Shown: piece after piece, positions 46,766 through 55,337 of the stretch
Numbering within the stretch: position 1 is the first letter of the stretch
Layout: every line of letters begins with the position of its first letter
Source of the DNA: Streptomyces sp. NBC_01716
GTDB taxonomy: Bacteria > Actinomycetota > Actinomycetes > Streptomycetales > Streptomycetaceae
Direction of reading: 5' to 3'
Length of the DNA: 64,000 nucleotides
Assembly (NCBI RefSeq): GCF_036248275.1
Contig: NZ_CP109181.1
Location: 558,001 to 622,000 of the forward strand
Notes under the pieces: generated by a model
What the model was told of the DNA's origin: nothing
Database searches by the model: none
Seen by the model: only the letters and a program-made list of their open reading frames with translations
Position numbers and translations under genes: made by a program

Positions 46766-47158
46766 GCCGAGCTGGCGGCGCTGCGGGCGCTGGAACGGCG
46801 GGAGATGACCCGGCTGCTCGCGAGTCCCGCCCAGGCGGGACTGACGCTGCTCAATCCCCTGCTCTACTTCGTCGTGCTCGGCTTGACCATGCTGCCGCTG
46901 TTCTTCCTGTCGGGCGCGATGTTCTCGGTGGCCGGTCTGCCGTGATGGCCGGCCGCGCTGACGCTCGTCAACCCGCTGACGTACGCGGTGGACGCGCTGC
47001 GGCAGACCGTGGCCTGGGCCGCGCCGGGCGGCGCGCTGCCGACCGGGCCGGACTGGGGCGGCTGGGCACCGCCGCTCGGGGTCGAGCTGATGGTGATGTG
47101 TGCGCTCGGCCTCGTCGCCCTGGTGGTCGCGGCGCGCCGCTTCGCCCGCGCCGAGTAG
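46766..47158 (+). pseudogene. ABC-2 type permease relic
   Basis: The frame reads LRALERREMTRLLASPAQ, then LTLLNPLLYFVVLG, and jumps directly to LTMLPLFFLSGAMFSVAGLP, so the central membrane helices (~130 residues) are deleted. A TGA at 46943-46945 stands before WPAALTLVNPLTYAVDALRQ, and the frame then runs to TAG 47158 (RRFARAE). The pattern is that of DrrB-type permeases of drug or peptide exporters. It adjoins the lasso-cyclase relic and is probably the remnant of the same cluster's exporter. Confidence 0.75.
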
Positions 47159-47186
47159 CGGGCGGGGGCACGGCGAGGGAGGGCGG

Positions 47187-47864
47187 TCACATCGGTGTCG
47201 TCGTCCGCAGGGTGGAGTTCGCGACCTCGCCGGGGGTGACCAGACCGTCCTCGATCGCGCGGGCCAGCATGTCCGCCTTCGTCGGTGCGGCCCTGCCGAC
47301 CTGGGCGTACTTGACCCGCGCCCGTTTGATGTACATGTCGACGGTGTGCACGGACACGCCCATACGGCGGGCCACCGACGCCTTGGACATGGACTGGAAC
47401 CACCAGAGCAGCGACGTCCGTTCCTGATCGGACAGCCGGGGGCCCACCGGGCTGCGGTCGGAGACCAGGACGCCGGCGGTGGTAGGAGGCACATAGGGCC
47501 GGTCGGCCGCGGCGGCGCGCACCGCGTGGAGCAGATGGGCCTGGCCCTCGCTCTTGGTGACGAATCCGCAGGCGCCCATGTCCAGCACGTCCATCACCAG
47601 CGATTCATCAGTGAACTGCGAGAAGACGACGATGCGTTGACCGGCCGCGGCGAGCTCGCCGATGTCCGGGAGCACCAGCCGCCCGTTGAGATTGAGGTCC
47701 ACGATCAGGACGTCCGCCACGCCGGAACGCAGGTCCTCGACTCTCTCGCCGGTGTGTCTGACGCGTACGTTCGGCTCCTCCGCCAGCCAGGCGCGGACGC
47801 CGTCGATCACCACGGGGTGATCGTCGATGATGCCGACGTCGAACGCGGTCCCGGGACGCGCCAT
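47187..47864 (-). CDS. NarL/LuxR-type response regulator
   Basis: A 225-residue regulator. The receiver domain carries the acidic pair in IIDDHPVVIDG, the phospho-acceptor Asp in VLIVDLN and the Lys in GFVTKSEG. The C-terminal LuxR HTH is SKASVARRMGVSVHTVDMYI, preceded by LSDQERTSLLWW, which departs from the usual LTxRE start. The start chosen is ATG 47864 after GGAG. It overlaps the upstream sensor gene by ~58 bases. It is the output of the two-sensor operon. Confidence 0.88.
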   Translation of the reverse strand: MARPGTAFDVGIIDDHPVVIDGVRAWLAEEPNVRVRHTGERVEDLRSGVADVLIVDLNLNGRLVLPDIGELAAAGQRIVVFSQFTDESLVMDVLDMGACGFVTKSEGQAHLLHAVRAAAADRPYVPPTTAGVLVSDRSPVGPRLSDQERTSLLWWFQSMSKASVARRMGVSVHTVDMYIKRARVKYAQVGRAAPTKADMLARAIEDGLVTPGEVANSTLRTTTPM

Positions 47865-48973
47865 CGAGACTCCAGCCACAACAGGTTCTCCTTCTCGTCG
47901 AACATCACCGATGTGTCGGTCGAACCGGACGTACTCAGCCCGACGGGGGCCACGGCGTCCGCCACCACGCTCACCGTGACCTCGCCGGCCATGGCGACGA
48001 CGGTCACCCTGGCGCTGACCTCCGCCGACGCCAGCGCCAGGAGCGGCCCCTCGGTCAGCCGCCGGCGAACGGCCACGGGAACGTCGGGCAGTTCGCCGTA
48101 GCAGACGAACGTCACGTCGACGTCCCGGCGATCGGCGACGTCGGCGCAGGCGCGGAGTTCGTGCAGCAGAGGATGGGCGGAGTCCTCCGTCTCGGCGAAG
48201 AGCCGGCGCAGCCGCGCCGCCTCGATCGCGCTCGACCGCCGTACGGTGTCGTCCCCCGGGTGCGCCCGCCCCTCGGCCAGGTCGCGGAGCAGCGGTGCGA
48301 TGCGGTCACGCAGGTAGTGATAGCGCCGCAGCCGCTCGGCGTGCCTGGTGTCGTCGGCCGCCTGCCGTGCCAGGCGGTCCGCGTGCGCCCGTGCCGCCCG
48401 CGCCGTGAGCTCGGCGGCGTGGTGCAACTGCCGGGTGAGCAGGGCGAAGGCGAGCTGGATTCCGGCCGTGGTGTAGGACTGGGCGATCAGCCTGCTCCAG
48501 GCCACGGAGGTGTCGAGGTCGCCGCTCAGCCCCAGCGCGACCGTGGTCATCGCGACGGTGCAGCTCAACAGGACGACCAACTCGTGGATCGGGCGCTGCA
48601 TCAGCAGCAGTACGCCGAACCAGCCGACCGTGTTCGCGGCCCAGCTGATGTCGCCGATCGCCTGGCCCGGCGGGTACGTCGCGACGGCGACGGCTCCGGC
48701 CAGCACGGCGACGGACGCGAGCGCTTGGGCCGCACGGCCGCGCAGCGCGGACCGCAGCAGCAGGATGGAGCCGATCAACTGCACGACGGAGAGCACCAGC
48801 CAGGCCGTGAGGGTCGCCCACGCCGGCTCGTACCGCGACCAGCCGCGCATCAGGATCAGGGCGTCGAAGCCGAAGTGCCAGAGGACGACGATGACCACGA
48901 CCACGACGCTGATCACCTGGGTGTAGCGGGCCGCGACCAACTCCCCTCGTGGCGTGCCCACTTCGCTGTTCAC
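47807..48973 (-). CDS. Membrane sensor protein with degenerate kinase domain
   Basis: A ~388-residue protein with about six membrane helices (residues ~15-165), a coiled region rich in Ala and Arg (~175-235) and a C-terminal domain that resembles an ATPase fold (ARVTVVAMAGEVTVSVVAD) but has no recognisable phospho-acceptor His in an H-box, N-box or DxGxG. It is probably a pseudo-kinase partner of the sensor encoded just upstream. GTG 48973 overlaps the stop of that gene as GTGA; GTG 48982 is an alternative. Its last ~20 codons (after WLESRW) overlap the response-regulator gene, an unusually long overlap that might reflect a lost stop codon. Confidence 0.72.
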   Translation of the reverse strand: MNSEVGTPRGELVAARYTQVISVVVVVIVVLWHFGFDALILMRGWSRYEPAWATLTAWLVLSVVQLIGSILLLRSALRGRAAQALASVAVLAGAVAVATYPPGQAIGDISWAANTVGWFGVLLLMQRPIHELVVLLSCTVAMTTVALGLSGDLDTSVAWSRLIAQSYTTAGIQLAFALLTRQLHHAAELTARAARAHADRLARQAADDTRHAERLRRYHYLRDRIAPLLRDLAEGRAHPGDDTVRRSSAIEAARLRRLFAETEDSAHPLLHELRACADVADRRDVDVTFVCYGELPDVPVAVRRRLTEGPLLALASAEVSARVTVVAMAGEVTVSVVADAVAPVGLSTSGSTDTSVMFDEKENLLWLESRWRVPGPRSTSASSTITPW

Positions 48974-50175
48974 CGGGGCCACCGCAGCATGACGCGGGCC
49001 CCGTCGCCCGGCCGCGCCTCGATCCGCGCGTCACCGCCCACCGCCGTCATCCGGCCCACGATCGACTCCCGTAGTCCTCTCCGGTGCTCGGACACGTCCG
49101 CGAGGTCGAAGCCGCGTCCCCGGTCGAGCACGTCGACGACGACACCGGCGCCGACCGGCTCGGCGCGCACCTGGGCCGCTGTGGTGCCGGCGTGCCGTAC
49201 GACGTTCGTCAGGGCCTCGGCGACGGCGTCGGCGAGCGCGGTCACGACCGGGTGGGGCAGCAGTACTGGTACGACCCCGAACTCGACCGTCGGCGCGGGC
49301 AGTCCGGGCCTCGGCGTCGATGCCGCGGCGCGCAGGGCCACGTCCAGCGGGGCGAGCGGCACGGGATCGGCGGGCGTGCCGTCCGGGGTCGCCAGTGCGT
49401 CGATCACCTGGAGGTCGGCCAGGGCGCGGTGTCGCAGGGCCTCGGAACGATCGGCGATGGCGCCGGTGCTCACCATGGTGAGTGTGGCGAGCACGGTGTC
49501 GTGCAGCCGGCGCTGGTGGTCGCGTTCGTCCGCGCGGGCCGCCGCCCTGGCGCGCTCGTTCGCCTGCGCCACGGCCTTGGCCGCCAGCGCGGCGTCCGCC
49601 GAGCGGGCGGCACGGCGCAGCAGGACGAACGTGCCCGTGCTCAGGATGCCTTGGAGCACGAGCACGACGGGGGCTTCCCGGAGGCCCGGGACGCCGACCG
49701 TGTAGGCGAGGGTGATCACGACGGTCGCCAGGAGCCCGTGGGACGGGCGCAGATAGAACGGCGCGTTGAGTACGGTGACGCCGGCCAGGAGGTCGATCCA
49801 TCCGGTGCCGGCGCTCGCCTCCAGCACCGGGTCGGGCACCAGCTGCCCGTGGAGCAGACAGAGCACGGCGCAGACGGCGACATCCGTGACGCCGAGCCGG
49901 AAGGTCACGCCGCGGCGAAGCGCGAAGACGCCGAACCAGCCGCCCCACACCAGTACGCCGGAGACGGAGAGCAGCACCCACACCGGATTCGCGGCCGACG
50001 CGAGCCCCAGCAGTGCGACGACGGCGGCGACCGCCGCGCTGGACAGCCGCAGGATCACGATGATCAGCAGGGCCTGCCGCTCCAGGCTGACCGTGGCGGG
50101 ACCGGCGGCAGGGACCTCGCCGTGCCCCCACACCCGCGCCGAGGCATGCTCAGCGGGCTCGCGTTCCTCGGACAT
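48970..50175 (-). CDS. Sensor histidine kinase (HisKA_3 type)
   Basis: A 401-residue NarX-like kinase. Six or so membrane helices (~30-190) are followed by a coiled coil, the phospho-acceptor His in RRLHDTVLATLTM, the N-box EALTNVVRHAG and the glycine motif DRGRGFD. It would phosphorylate the response regulator encoded two genes downstream. The start is ATG 50175. The operon order is kinase, degenerate sensor, regulator, with overlaps at both junctions. Its position next to the lasso relic may be coincidental. Confidence 0.85.
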   Translation of the reverse strand: MSEEREPAEHASARVWGHGEVPAAGPATVSLERQALLIIVILRLSSAAVAAVVALLGLASAANPVWVLLSVSGVLVWGGWFGVFALRRGVTFRLGVTDVAVCAVLCLLHGQLVPDPVLEASAGTGWIDLLAGVTVLNAPFYLRPSHGLLATVVITLAYTVGVPGLREAPVVLVLQGILSTGTFVLLRRAARSADAALAAKAVAQANERARAAARADERDHQRRLHDTVLATLTMVSTGAIADRSEALRHRALADLQVIDALATPDGTPADPVPLAPLDVALRAAASTPRPGLPAPTVEFGVVPVLLPHPVVTALADAVAEALTNVVRHAGTTAAQVRAEPVGAGVVVDVLDRGRGFDLADVSEHRRGLRESIVGRMTAVGGDARIEARPGDGARVMLRWPR

Positions 50176-50301
50176 CAGCCGTTCGCCCCCGAAAGATGGG
50201 GGCTGGTCAACCCCTGTGACGACGATACGGGGGCATGTGCGCCAGAGGAAGCGCTCTGTGGCGAAAGTGACAGTTGGGGGTCCCGGGACGGTTCGGGGCG
50301 C

Positions 50302-50874
50302 TCAGTTCCCGGAGCCCGGCCGGGGCCGCCCGTTGTGGCGCAGCCGGAGTCGGCGCCGGGGGTGCGAGCGCAGGACCGGATGGAGGCTCCAGCCCTGCTC
50401 CGAGGCGACGCGCAGGACATGACCGGCGCCGGCGCCACGGAAGTAGTGCGCGCCGAGTTCCAGATCGCGGTGGTGCTCGCGATTGTGCGTCGCGGTCTCC
50501 ACGCGCCGGGTCTGCTTCTCGACCCGGCGGTCCACCCGATCCCGGTAGTACGCCGGGTCGCCCTCCCGTATCAGCTCCACCGGGGTCACACACCAGAGCG
50601 GGATGAAGGGCACCTGACCCAGAGTGGCGTCCAGGACGCGTACGGCGCCGCTCTCGGCACGCGGCACGAGATAGACGATCAGTTGGGCCACCATCGCCAC
50701 GCCGTAGAAGCAGAGCGCGAGGAAGACCCACACGAGCCACCACAACGGCAGGAACACCAGCGTCAGAGGCAGAAGCAACAGCCAGCGGAGCACAGCCGGG
50801 CGAACAGGCAACGGCCCCCAGGCCGGGTCGTCATAGTCATGCACGGACGGTGTGTCCCCCTCGAACTCAGCCAT
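50302..50874 (-). CDS. Membrane protein of unknown function with basic C-terminus
   Basis: A 190-residue protein. Residues ~30-68 form one long or two close hydrophobic helices (LLLLPLTLVFLPLWWLVWV then LALCFYGVAMVAQLIVYL). The C-terminal ~100 residues are soluble and very rich in Arg and His (YYRDRVDRRVEKQTRRVE, HPRRRLRLRHNGRPRPG). No family recognised. The C-terminal tail after ~150 residues is low in complexity, so the true stop could reflect recent frameshift extension, but codon bias is maintained. Confidence 0.6.
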   Translation of the reverse strand: MAEFEGDTPSVHDYDDPAWGPLPVRPAVLRWLLLLPLTLVFLPLWWLVWVFLALCFYGVAMVAQLIVYLVPRAESGAVRVLDATLGQVPFIPLWCVTPVELIREGDPAYYRDRVDRRVEKQTRRVETATHNREHHRDLELGAHYFRGAGAGHVLRVASEQGWSLHPVLRSHPRRRLRLRHNGRPRPGSGN

Positions 50875-50931
50875 GGGTCTCTCCGGCGCGTCCGCGAGTC
50901 TATGCCGCGCCGGCCGGGGCCGCCCCGGCGG

Positions 50932-52572
50932 CTACGTGCCGTCCGAAGGCTGCTGGGCGAAGTCCTTGGTGCGGATCGTGGCGAAGGAGATCACACCCGC
51001 GGCCAGGGCGACGATCCCGGCGACCAGGAGGATCTCGTTGAGGCCCGAGGTGAAGGCCGCCGCGGTGAGGTGTTTGACCGGGGCGCGAACGTCGGCCGGG
51101 AGGGAGCCGAGGATGTGGCTGACCGTGCCCGACTCGACGGCGGTGGAGATCCGCGGGGCGAAGTCGCTGAGGCCGGGGACGGCGTCGATGTGGTCGGTCA
51201 CATACGACTTGACCTTGCTGGAGAACAGCGTGCCGAGCAGCGCGATGCCGGTGGCGATGCCGATCTGACGGAACGTCGAGTTGATGCCTGAGGCCATGCC
51301 GGCGTGTGCGGGCTGGACGACGCCGACGGCGGTCGAAGCCAGCGGCGGGTTGACCAGGCCGACACCGGCGCCGGACATGATCATGCCGGGGATCAGATGG
51401 GTCCACTCGCTCGACGCGTCGAGACCGCGCATCCACAGCAGCCCGCCGCCGATCAGCAGCAGCCCGGGGCCGATCAGATACCGCACCGGCATCCTTGAGG
51501 AGAGCCGGCCCGACACCGTGGACACCACGAGGATGCCCGCGGAGATCAGCAACAGCCGTACGCCCGCGCCCAGGGCGCTGAATCCGAGCACGTCCTGGAG
51601 ATAGAGCACGAGGTAGAGCAGCATCGACAGGACTGAGGCGCTGAGACCGAAGGCCGCCACCAGGCCCCCCGTGAAGGTCGGCTTCCGGAAGAGCGACAGG
51701 TCGAACATCGCCTGCCTGGTCCGCAACTCGACCGCCACGAATGCTGACATCAGCACGACCGCCGCGGTCAGGCATCCGATGACGACGGGGTCGGAGAACG
51801 AGTCGTGACTGGACTTGATGAGCGCGTACACCAGGCTCGACAGGGCGGCGGTGAAGAGCACGAAGCCGGGCCAGTCGGGGTGGCGGGCCCCGGGCTGGCG
51901 GGACTCGGAAACTTTGGCCACGGTGATCGCGACGGCGATCACGCCGATGGGCAGGTTGACGTAGAAGATCCACTCCCAGGAAAGCCCCGTGGTGAGCGCA
52001 CCGCCGAGCAGCGGCCCGATGGCCACCGCCAGTCCGGTGATCGTGCCCCAGATCCCGAAGGCGACACCGCGGTCCTTGCCCCGGAAGGCGTCCGCCAGCA
52101 GGGCGAGGGAGACCGAGAACATGATGGAGCCGCCGATTCCCTGAAGGCCCCGGGAGAGTTGCAGCATCAGTGAACTGTCGGAGAGGCCGCAGAGCAGCGA
52201 CGCGAGACTGAAGATCGACAGTCCGACCAGATAGAGCTTCCTGCGGCCGTACATGTCGGCGAGGCTGCCCGCGGTGAGCAGCAGCGCGGCCAGGGTGAGG
52301 GAGTAGGCGTCGACGACCCACTGGAGGTCGGAGAAGCTGGCGTGCAGGGACCGCTGGATGTCGGGCAGCGCCACGTTCACGATGGTGATGTCGAGCAGCA
52401 GCATGAACGTACCGAGGCAGACGGCGGTCAGCGTCCACCACTTGTTCTGCGCGGGTGGCGTGCGGCCTGTCCGGGACCGGCCGTGCGGAGCGCCCCCGGA
52501 GGTGTGGGCCGCGTCGGAGCGGTCCTGTTCGGAGCGGTCCGGTCCGGACGCGTCGGGCTCGCTGTCAGCCAT
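50932..52572 (-). CDS. DHA2-family MFS drug efflux pump
   Basis: A 546-residue EmrB/QacA-type transporter with fourteen expected helices. Motif A is ADMYGRRKLYLVGL after the second helix, and motif C-like GPLLGGALTTGLSWEWIFYV marks the antiporter group. A ~50-residue Asp/Ser-rich cytoplasmic N-terminus precedes the first helix. The start is ATG 52572 after AGAGGAG. It lies downstream of a truncated cupin gene and near a divergent TetR gene with a palindromic operator, a usual arrangement for inducible efflux. The substrate is unknown. Confidence 0.9.
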   Translation of the reverse strand: MADSEPDASGPDRSEQDRSDAAHTSGGAPHGRSRTGRTPPAQNKWWTLTAVCLGTFMLLLDITIVNVALPDIQRSLHASFSDLQWVVDAYSLTLAALLLTAGSLADMYGRRKLYLVGLSIFSLASLLCGLSDSSLMLQLSRGLQGIGGSIMFSVSLALLADAFRGKDRGVAFGIWGTITGLAVAIGPLLGGALTTGLSWEWIFYVNLPIGVIAVAITVAKVSESRQPGARHPDWPGFVLFTAALSSLVYALIKSSHDSFSDPVVIGCLTAAVVLMSAFVAVELRTRQAMFDLSLFRKPTFTGGLVAAFGLSASVLSMLLYLVLYLQDVLGFSALGAGVRLLLISAGILVVSTVSGRLSSRMPVRYLIGPGLLLIGGGLLWMRGLDASSEWTHLIPGMIMSGAGVGLVNPPLASTAVGVVQPAHAGMASGINSTFRQIGIATGIALLGTLFSSKVKSYVTDHIDAVPGLSDFAPRISTAVESGTVSHILGSLPADVRAPVKHLTAAAFTSGLNEILLVAGIVALAAGVISFATIRTKDFAQQPSDGT

Positions 52573-52637
52573 GCGCGCTCCTCTTTCCTGGCCGGTCGGG
52601 CGTATCGGTCGTACCGACTATCTCCTTCTCGCGGGCT

Positions 52638-52668
52638 CCGACCGGCCCTCACTGTGCGGGCCAGTCGG
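52638..52668 (-). terminator. Hairpin between cupin and MFS genes
   Basis: CCGACCGGCCC (52638-52648) and GGGCCAGTCGG (52658-52668) form an 11-base stem with one mismatch and a 9-base loop, between the cupin stop and the MFS start. It could attenuate or end the cupin transcript. Confidence 0.45.
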
Positions 52669-52699
52669 GCGAATCCCGGCGAAGCCGTCAGGACGTTCC

Positions 52700-53080
52700 C
52701 TACGTTCCGTCCGCTTCCTGACCCTCCCAGTCGTGGTCTCCCGGAAGCAGCACCATGTGGTGGGCGCCCAGGATGTCCACCAGTTCGTTGAATTTCTCGT
52801 CGGGCCACGGGGCGGGACGGCCGCCCTTCTCCCCGTACGCGAGGAAGAAGGACTCGGGCCCCGCGGGCGTGTAGAAGACGAGGAGTCTCGAAGGCTCGGG
52901 GCTGAGGTTCTTGAATCCGTGGCGCGTGCCCTTGGGGATGTAGACGAAGTCGCCGGGGCCGGCGGTGATCTTCTGGTCGCCGTTGATGAACTCGAAGGTC
53001 CCGGACAGGACGTAGAAGGCTTCGTCCTCCTTCGTGTGCGTGTGGGGGACGTTGCCCCGGCGGACGACGCGGAGGCGCAA
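52700..53080 (-). CDS. Cupin-domain protein, N-terminally truncated
   Basis: 126 codons from TTG 53080. The double-stranded beta-helix motif is present: PHTHTKEDEAFYVLSGTFEF (two His and a Glu as metal ligands), then GDFVYIPKGTRHGFKN. Full-length relatives of this type carry about 45 more residues before the first strand. Here the frame begins next to the TetR palindrome (53083-53101) with no ribosome site. The gene has therefore probably lost its 5' end by deletion, or is translated from a leaderless TTG. The function of the family is loose (dioxygenase or sugar binding). Confidence 0.6.
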   Translation of the reverse strand: MRLRVVRRGNVPHTHTKEDEAFYVLSGTFEFINGDQKITAGPGDFVYIPKGTRHGFKNLSPEPSRLLVFYTPAGPESFFLAYGEKGGRPAPWPDEKFNELVDILGAHHMVLLPGDHDWEGQEADGT

Positions 53081-53082
53081 CT

Positions 53083-53101
53083 CATTGACTGTAAGTCAAT
53101 G
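53083..53101. promoter_or_regulatory. TetR operator (perfect palindrome)
   Basis: CATTGACTGTAAGTCAATG has perfect 8-base arms around GTA, between the cupin and the divergent TetR gene. It resembles operators of QacR-like regulators. The following AT-rich stretch (to ~53125) probably holds the TetR promoter. Confidence 0.7.
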
Positions 53102-53210
53102 AATGACATCCAATCAATGAGCCGCTCAGGCATACGCTGCCCATGGCCGACCGATGATCTTGGAATACGCTGGTGGCTCACCCGGCGACGTCGTCGGAAA
53201 GGAATGAGAC

Positions 53211-53879
53211 GTGCCTCAGCCCCTCGCGGAGAAGCCGCCGACCCGGCGGCAACTGGCCGCGCAGCAGACACGCCGGAAGCTGCTGGACGCCGCGCTGGCG
53301 AACTTCACGCGGAGGCCGTACGCGGAAGTCACCGTCGGGGACATCGCTCGCACGGCCGGAGTCGCGCACGGACTTCTCTCCCACCACTTCGACGGCAAGG
53401 AGAGCCTCTACGCGGAGGCCGTACGGGAGACAGACCGCGAGCTGCGGGCCGCCACGGAGATCGGCTCGGACGGGCCGGTCGTCGAACGCCTCCGGCGCCA
53501 TCTCCGGGCGCATCTGGCATTCCTCGCCGAGCACGAGGACGCGGCCGTGAATCTGATTCTGCGCCGCACGGAGACCTCTGACGTGGCGGGGCAGGCCTTC
53601 GAGTCGACCCGGCAGGAAGGCATCCGCGCGATCTGCGGCCTTCTGGGTCTCGCGGCGGACGAACCGGCGCTTCAACTGCCCGTACGCGGGTTCATCGCCG
53701 CGTGCGACGAGATGTCCCTGCAATGGCTGAGGGGAGGCCGGGCCCTCTCGGTGGAGGCGCTGGTGGAGGTCTACCTCAGCTTTCTGGCGGGAGCGGTACG
53801 GGCCGCTCACGGTCTCGCGCCCGTGCCCGCGCTGAGTGAGGCGCTCCAGACGCTCGGAGGCGGGGCTTCCCGCTCGTAG
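53211..53879 (+). CDS. TetR-family regulator
   Basis: A 222-residue protein starting at GTG 53211 after GGAAAGGA. The HTH lies at residues ~12-60 (TRRKLLDAALANFTRRPYAE, then GVAHGLLSHHFDGKESLY). The C-terminal ligand domain is of the KstR-like type. It is divergent from the cupin/MFS genes across the palindrome at 53083, so it probably represses both directions. Confidence 0.88.
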   Translation: MPQPLAEKPPTRRQLAAQQTRRKLLDAALANFTRRPYAEVTVGDIARTAGVAHGLLSHHFDGKESLYAEAVRETDRELRAATEIGSDGPVVERLRRHLRAHLAFLAEHEDAAVNLILRRTETSDVAGQAFESTRQEGIRAICGLLGLAADEPALQLPVRGFIAACDEMSLQWLRGGRALSVEALVEVYLSFLAGAVRAAHGLAPVPALSEALQTLGGGASRS

Positions 53880-53972
53880 CGCCGCCGTCCCGGACGCGGA
53901 CGCCCGCGAGGAAGCGCGCCCGGCCGGACCGGACGCGGGAACCTCGCGGGGGTGCCGGTCGGGGTGTGCCGG

Positions 53973-55112
53973 TCAGGCCTGGTGCGGGTGGAGAAGCACC
54001 TTGGAGTAGCCGGGCTCACGCTTGTCGAAGCGGGCGTACGCGTCGGGCGCCGACATCAGCGGCAGTTCCTGGGAGACCACGAAGCTCGGCTTGGCCTTGC
54101 CCGCGATGATCATGTCCCGGAGCTGGTGGGCGTAGACCTTGGCGTTGGTCTGGCCGGTACCCATGCGCAGGCCCTTCTCGAAGAACTTCCCGATGTTGAA
54201 GAGCAGATACCCCTTCGCCGCGTCCTGATCGGGCGCGCCGGGGTCGGTGGGCACGTACAGCCCGACCGTGCCGATCGAGCCCGTCGGGCGGACCGTGTCC
54301 ACGAGCTGGTTGAGCACGAGGGCCGGCTGTTCCTGGCCCTCGGGCACCGTGGCCTGATAGCCGACGGCGTCGATGCCCCGGTCGACGCCCACATCGCCGA
54401 TCGCGTCCTTGATCTGCTGGGCCGGGTCGTCCACGGAGTAGTCGATCGGCGTGGCACCCATCTGCTTGACGAGGTCCAGGCGGTTCTTCACCCGGTCGAC
54501 GACGAAGACCCGGGACGCGCCCTTGAGCATCGCCGAGTAGGCGGCCATCAGCCCGACGGGGCCGGCTCCGTAGACCGCGACGGTCTCGCCAGGCTTGACG
54601 CCGGCTAGCTCCGTGGCGTGGTAGCCGGTGGAGAAGATGTCGGCCAGCAGGGCGAAGTCGGCTTCGTGCTCCTCGCCGTCCGGCAGGGGCACACAGTTGA
54701 AGTCCGCGTACGGCACCCGCAGGTATTCGGCCTGGCCACCGGGGTACGGGCCCATCGCCACGTATCCGTAGGCACCTCCGGCGAACCCCGGGTTGACCGT
54801 CTCGCAGAACGCCGTCTTGTCGGCCCGGCAGTTACGGCAGAAGCCGCACGCGACGTTGAACGGGATGACCACCCGCTGGCCGGGCTTCAGACTGGTGACG
54901 CCCTCGCCCACCTCCTCGATGACGCCGAGGTTCTCGTGGCCGAACACCAGGCCGGTCTCGGCGGCCGTACGGCCCTCGTACATATGCAGGTCGGACCCGC
55001 ATATACAGGTGGTCGTCACGCGCAGCAGCACGTCCTGCGGAGCCTCGATGCGGGGCTTCTCCACCTCGTCGACCGAGACCTCGTACGGGCCGTGGAAAAC
55101 TACTGCCTTCAT
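53973..55112 (-). CDS. Zn-dependent alcohol dehydrogenase, glutathione-independent formaldehyde dehydrogenase type
   Basis: A 379-residue MDR-family enzyme. The catalytic zinc site is CICGSDLHMYEGR with GHENLGVIEEVGEGV; the structural zinc lobe is CGFCRNCRADKTAFC with four Cys. The nucleotide site is AVYGAGPVGLMAAY and DRVKNRLDLV selects NAD. The insertion with GAYGYVAMGPYPGGQAEYLR and the length match the FdhA/formaldehyde dismutase subgroup. It is cytoplasmic and probably oxidises formaldehyde or a related aldehyde. The start is ATG 55112 after GGGGAG. The gene is monocistronic. Confidence 0.9.
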   Translation of the reverse strand: MKAVVFHGPYEVSVDEVEKPRIEAPQDVLLRVTTTCICGSDLHMYEGRTAAETGLVFGHENLGVIEEVGEGVTSLKPGQRVVIPFNVACGFCRNCRADKTAFCETVNPGFAGGAYGYVAMGPYPGGQAEYLRVPYADFNCVPLPDGEEHEADFALLADIFSTGYHATELAGVKPGETVAVYGAGPVGLMAAYSAMLKGASRVFVVDRVKNRLDLVKQMGATPIDYSVDDPAQQIKDAIGDVGVDRGIDAVGYQATVPEGQEQPALVLNQLVDTVRPTGSIGTVGLYVPTDPGAPDQDAAKGYLLFNIGKFFEKGLRMGTGQTNAKVYAHQLRDMIIAGKAKPSFVVSQELPLMSAPDAYARFDKREPGYSKVLLHPHQA

Positions 55113-55337
55113 GGTGTTCTCCCCTCTTCGTCGGGCCCCCTGCCGGCGGCCCACACCCCGAGTCCCCACACTCGATACCCGTGACTCGGCAGAGAAATCT
55201 GCAATTTGTTCTCTTTGTTTGGTTTGTCTTCCGAAGGCGCCGGAGGGGCATCGCCCGACGACGAGGGGTGATCGGGAGGGCCTGGCCCCGCATTCCTAAC
55301 GGGCACTTTATGTGGCCGTTCAGTTACGTTGAGCGAC

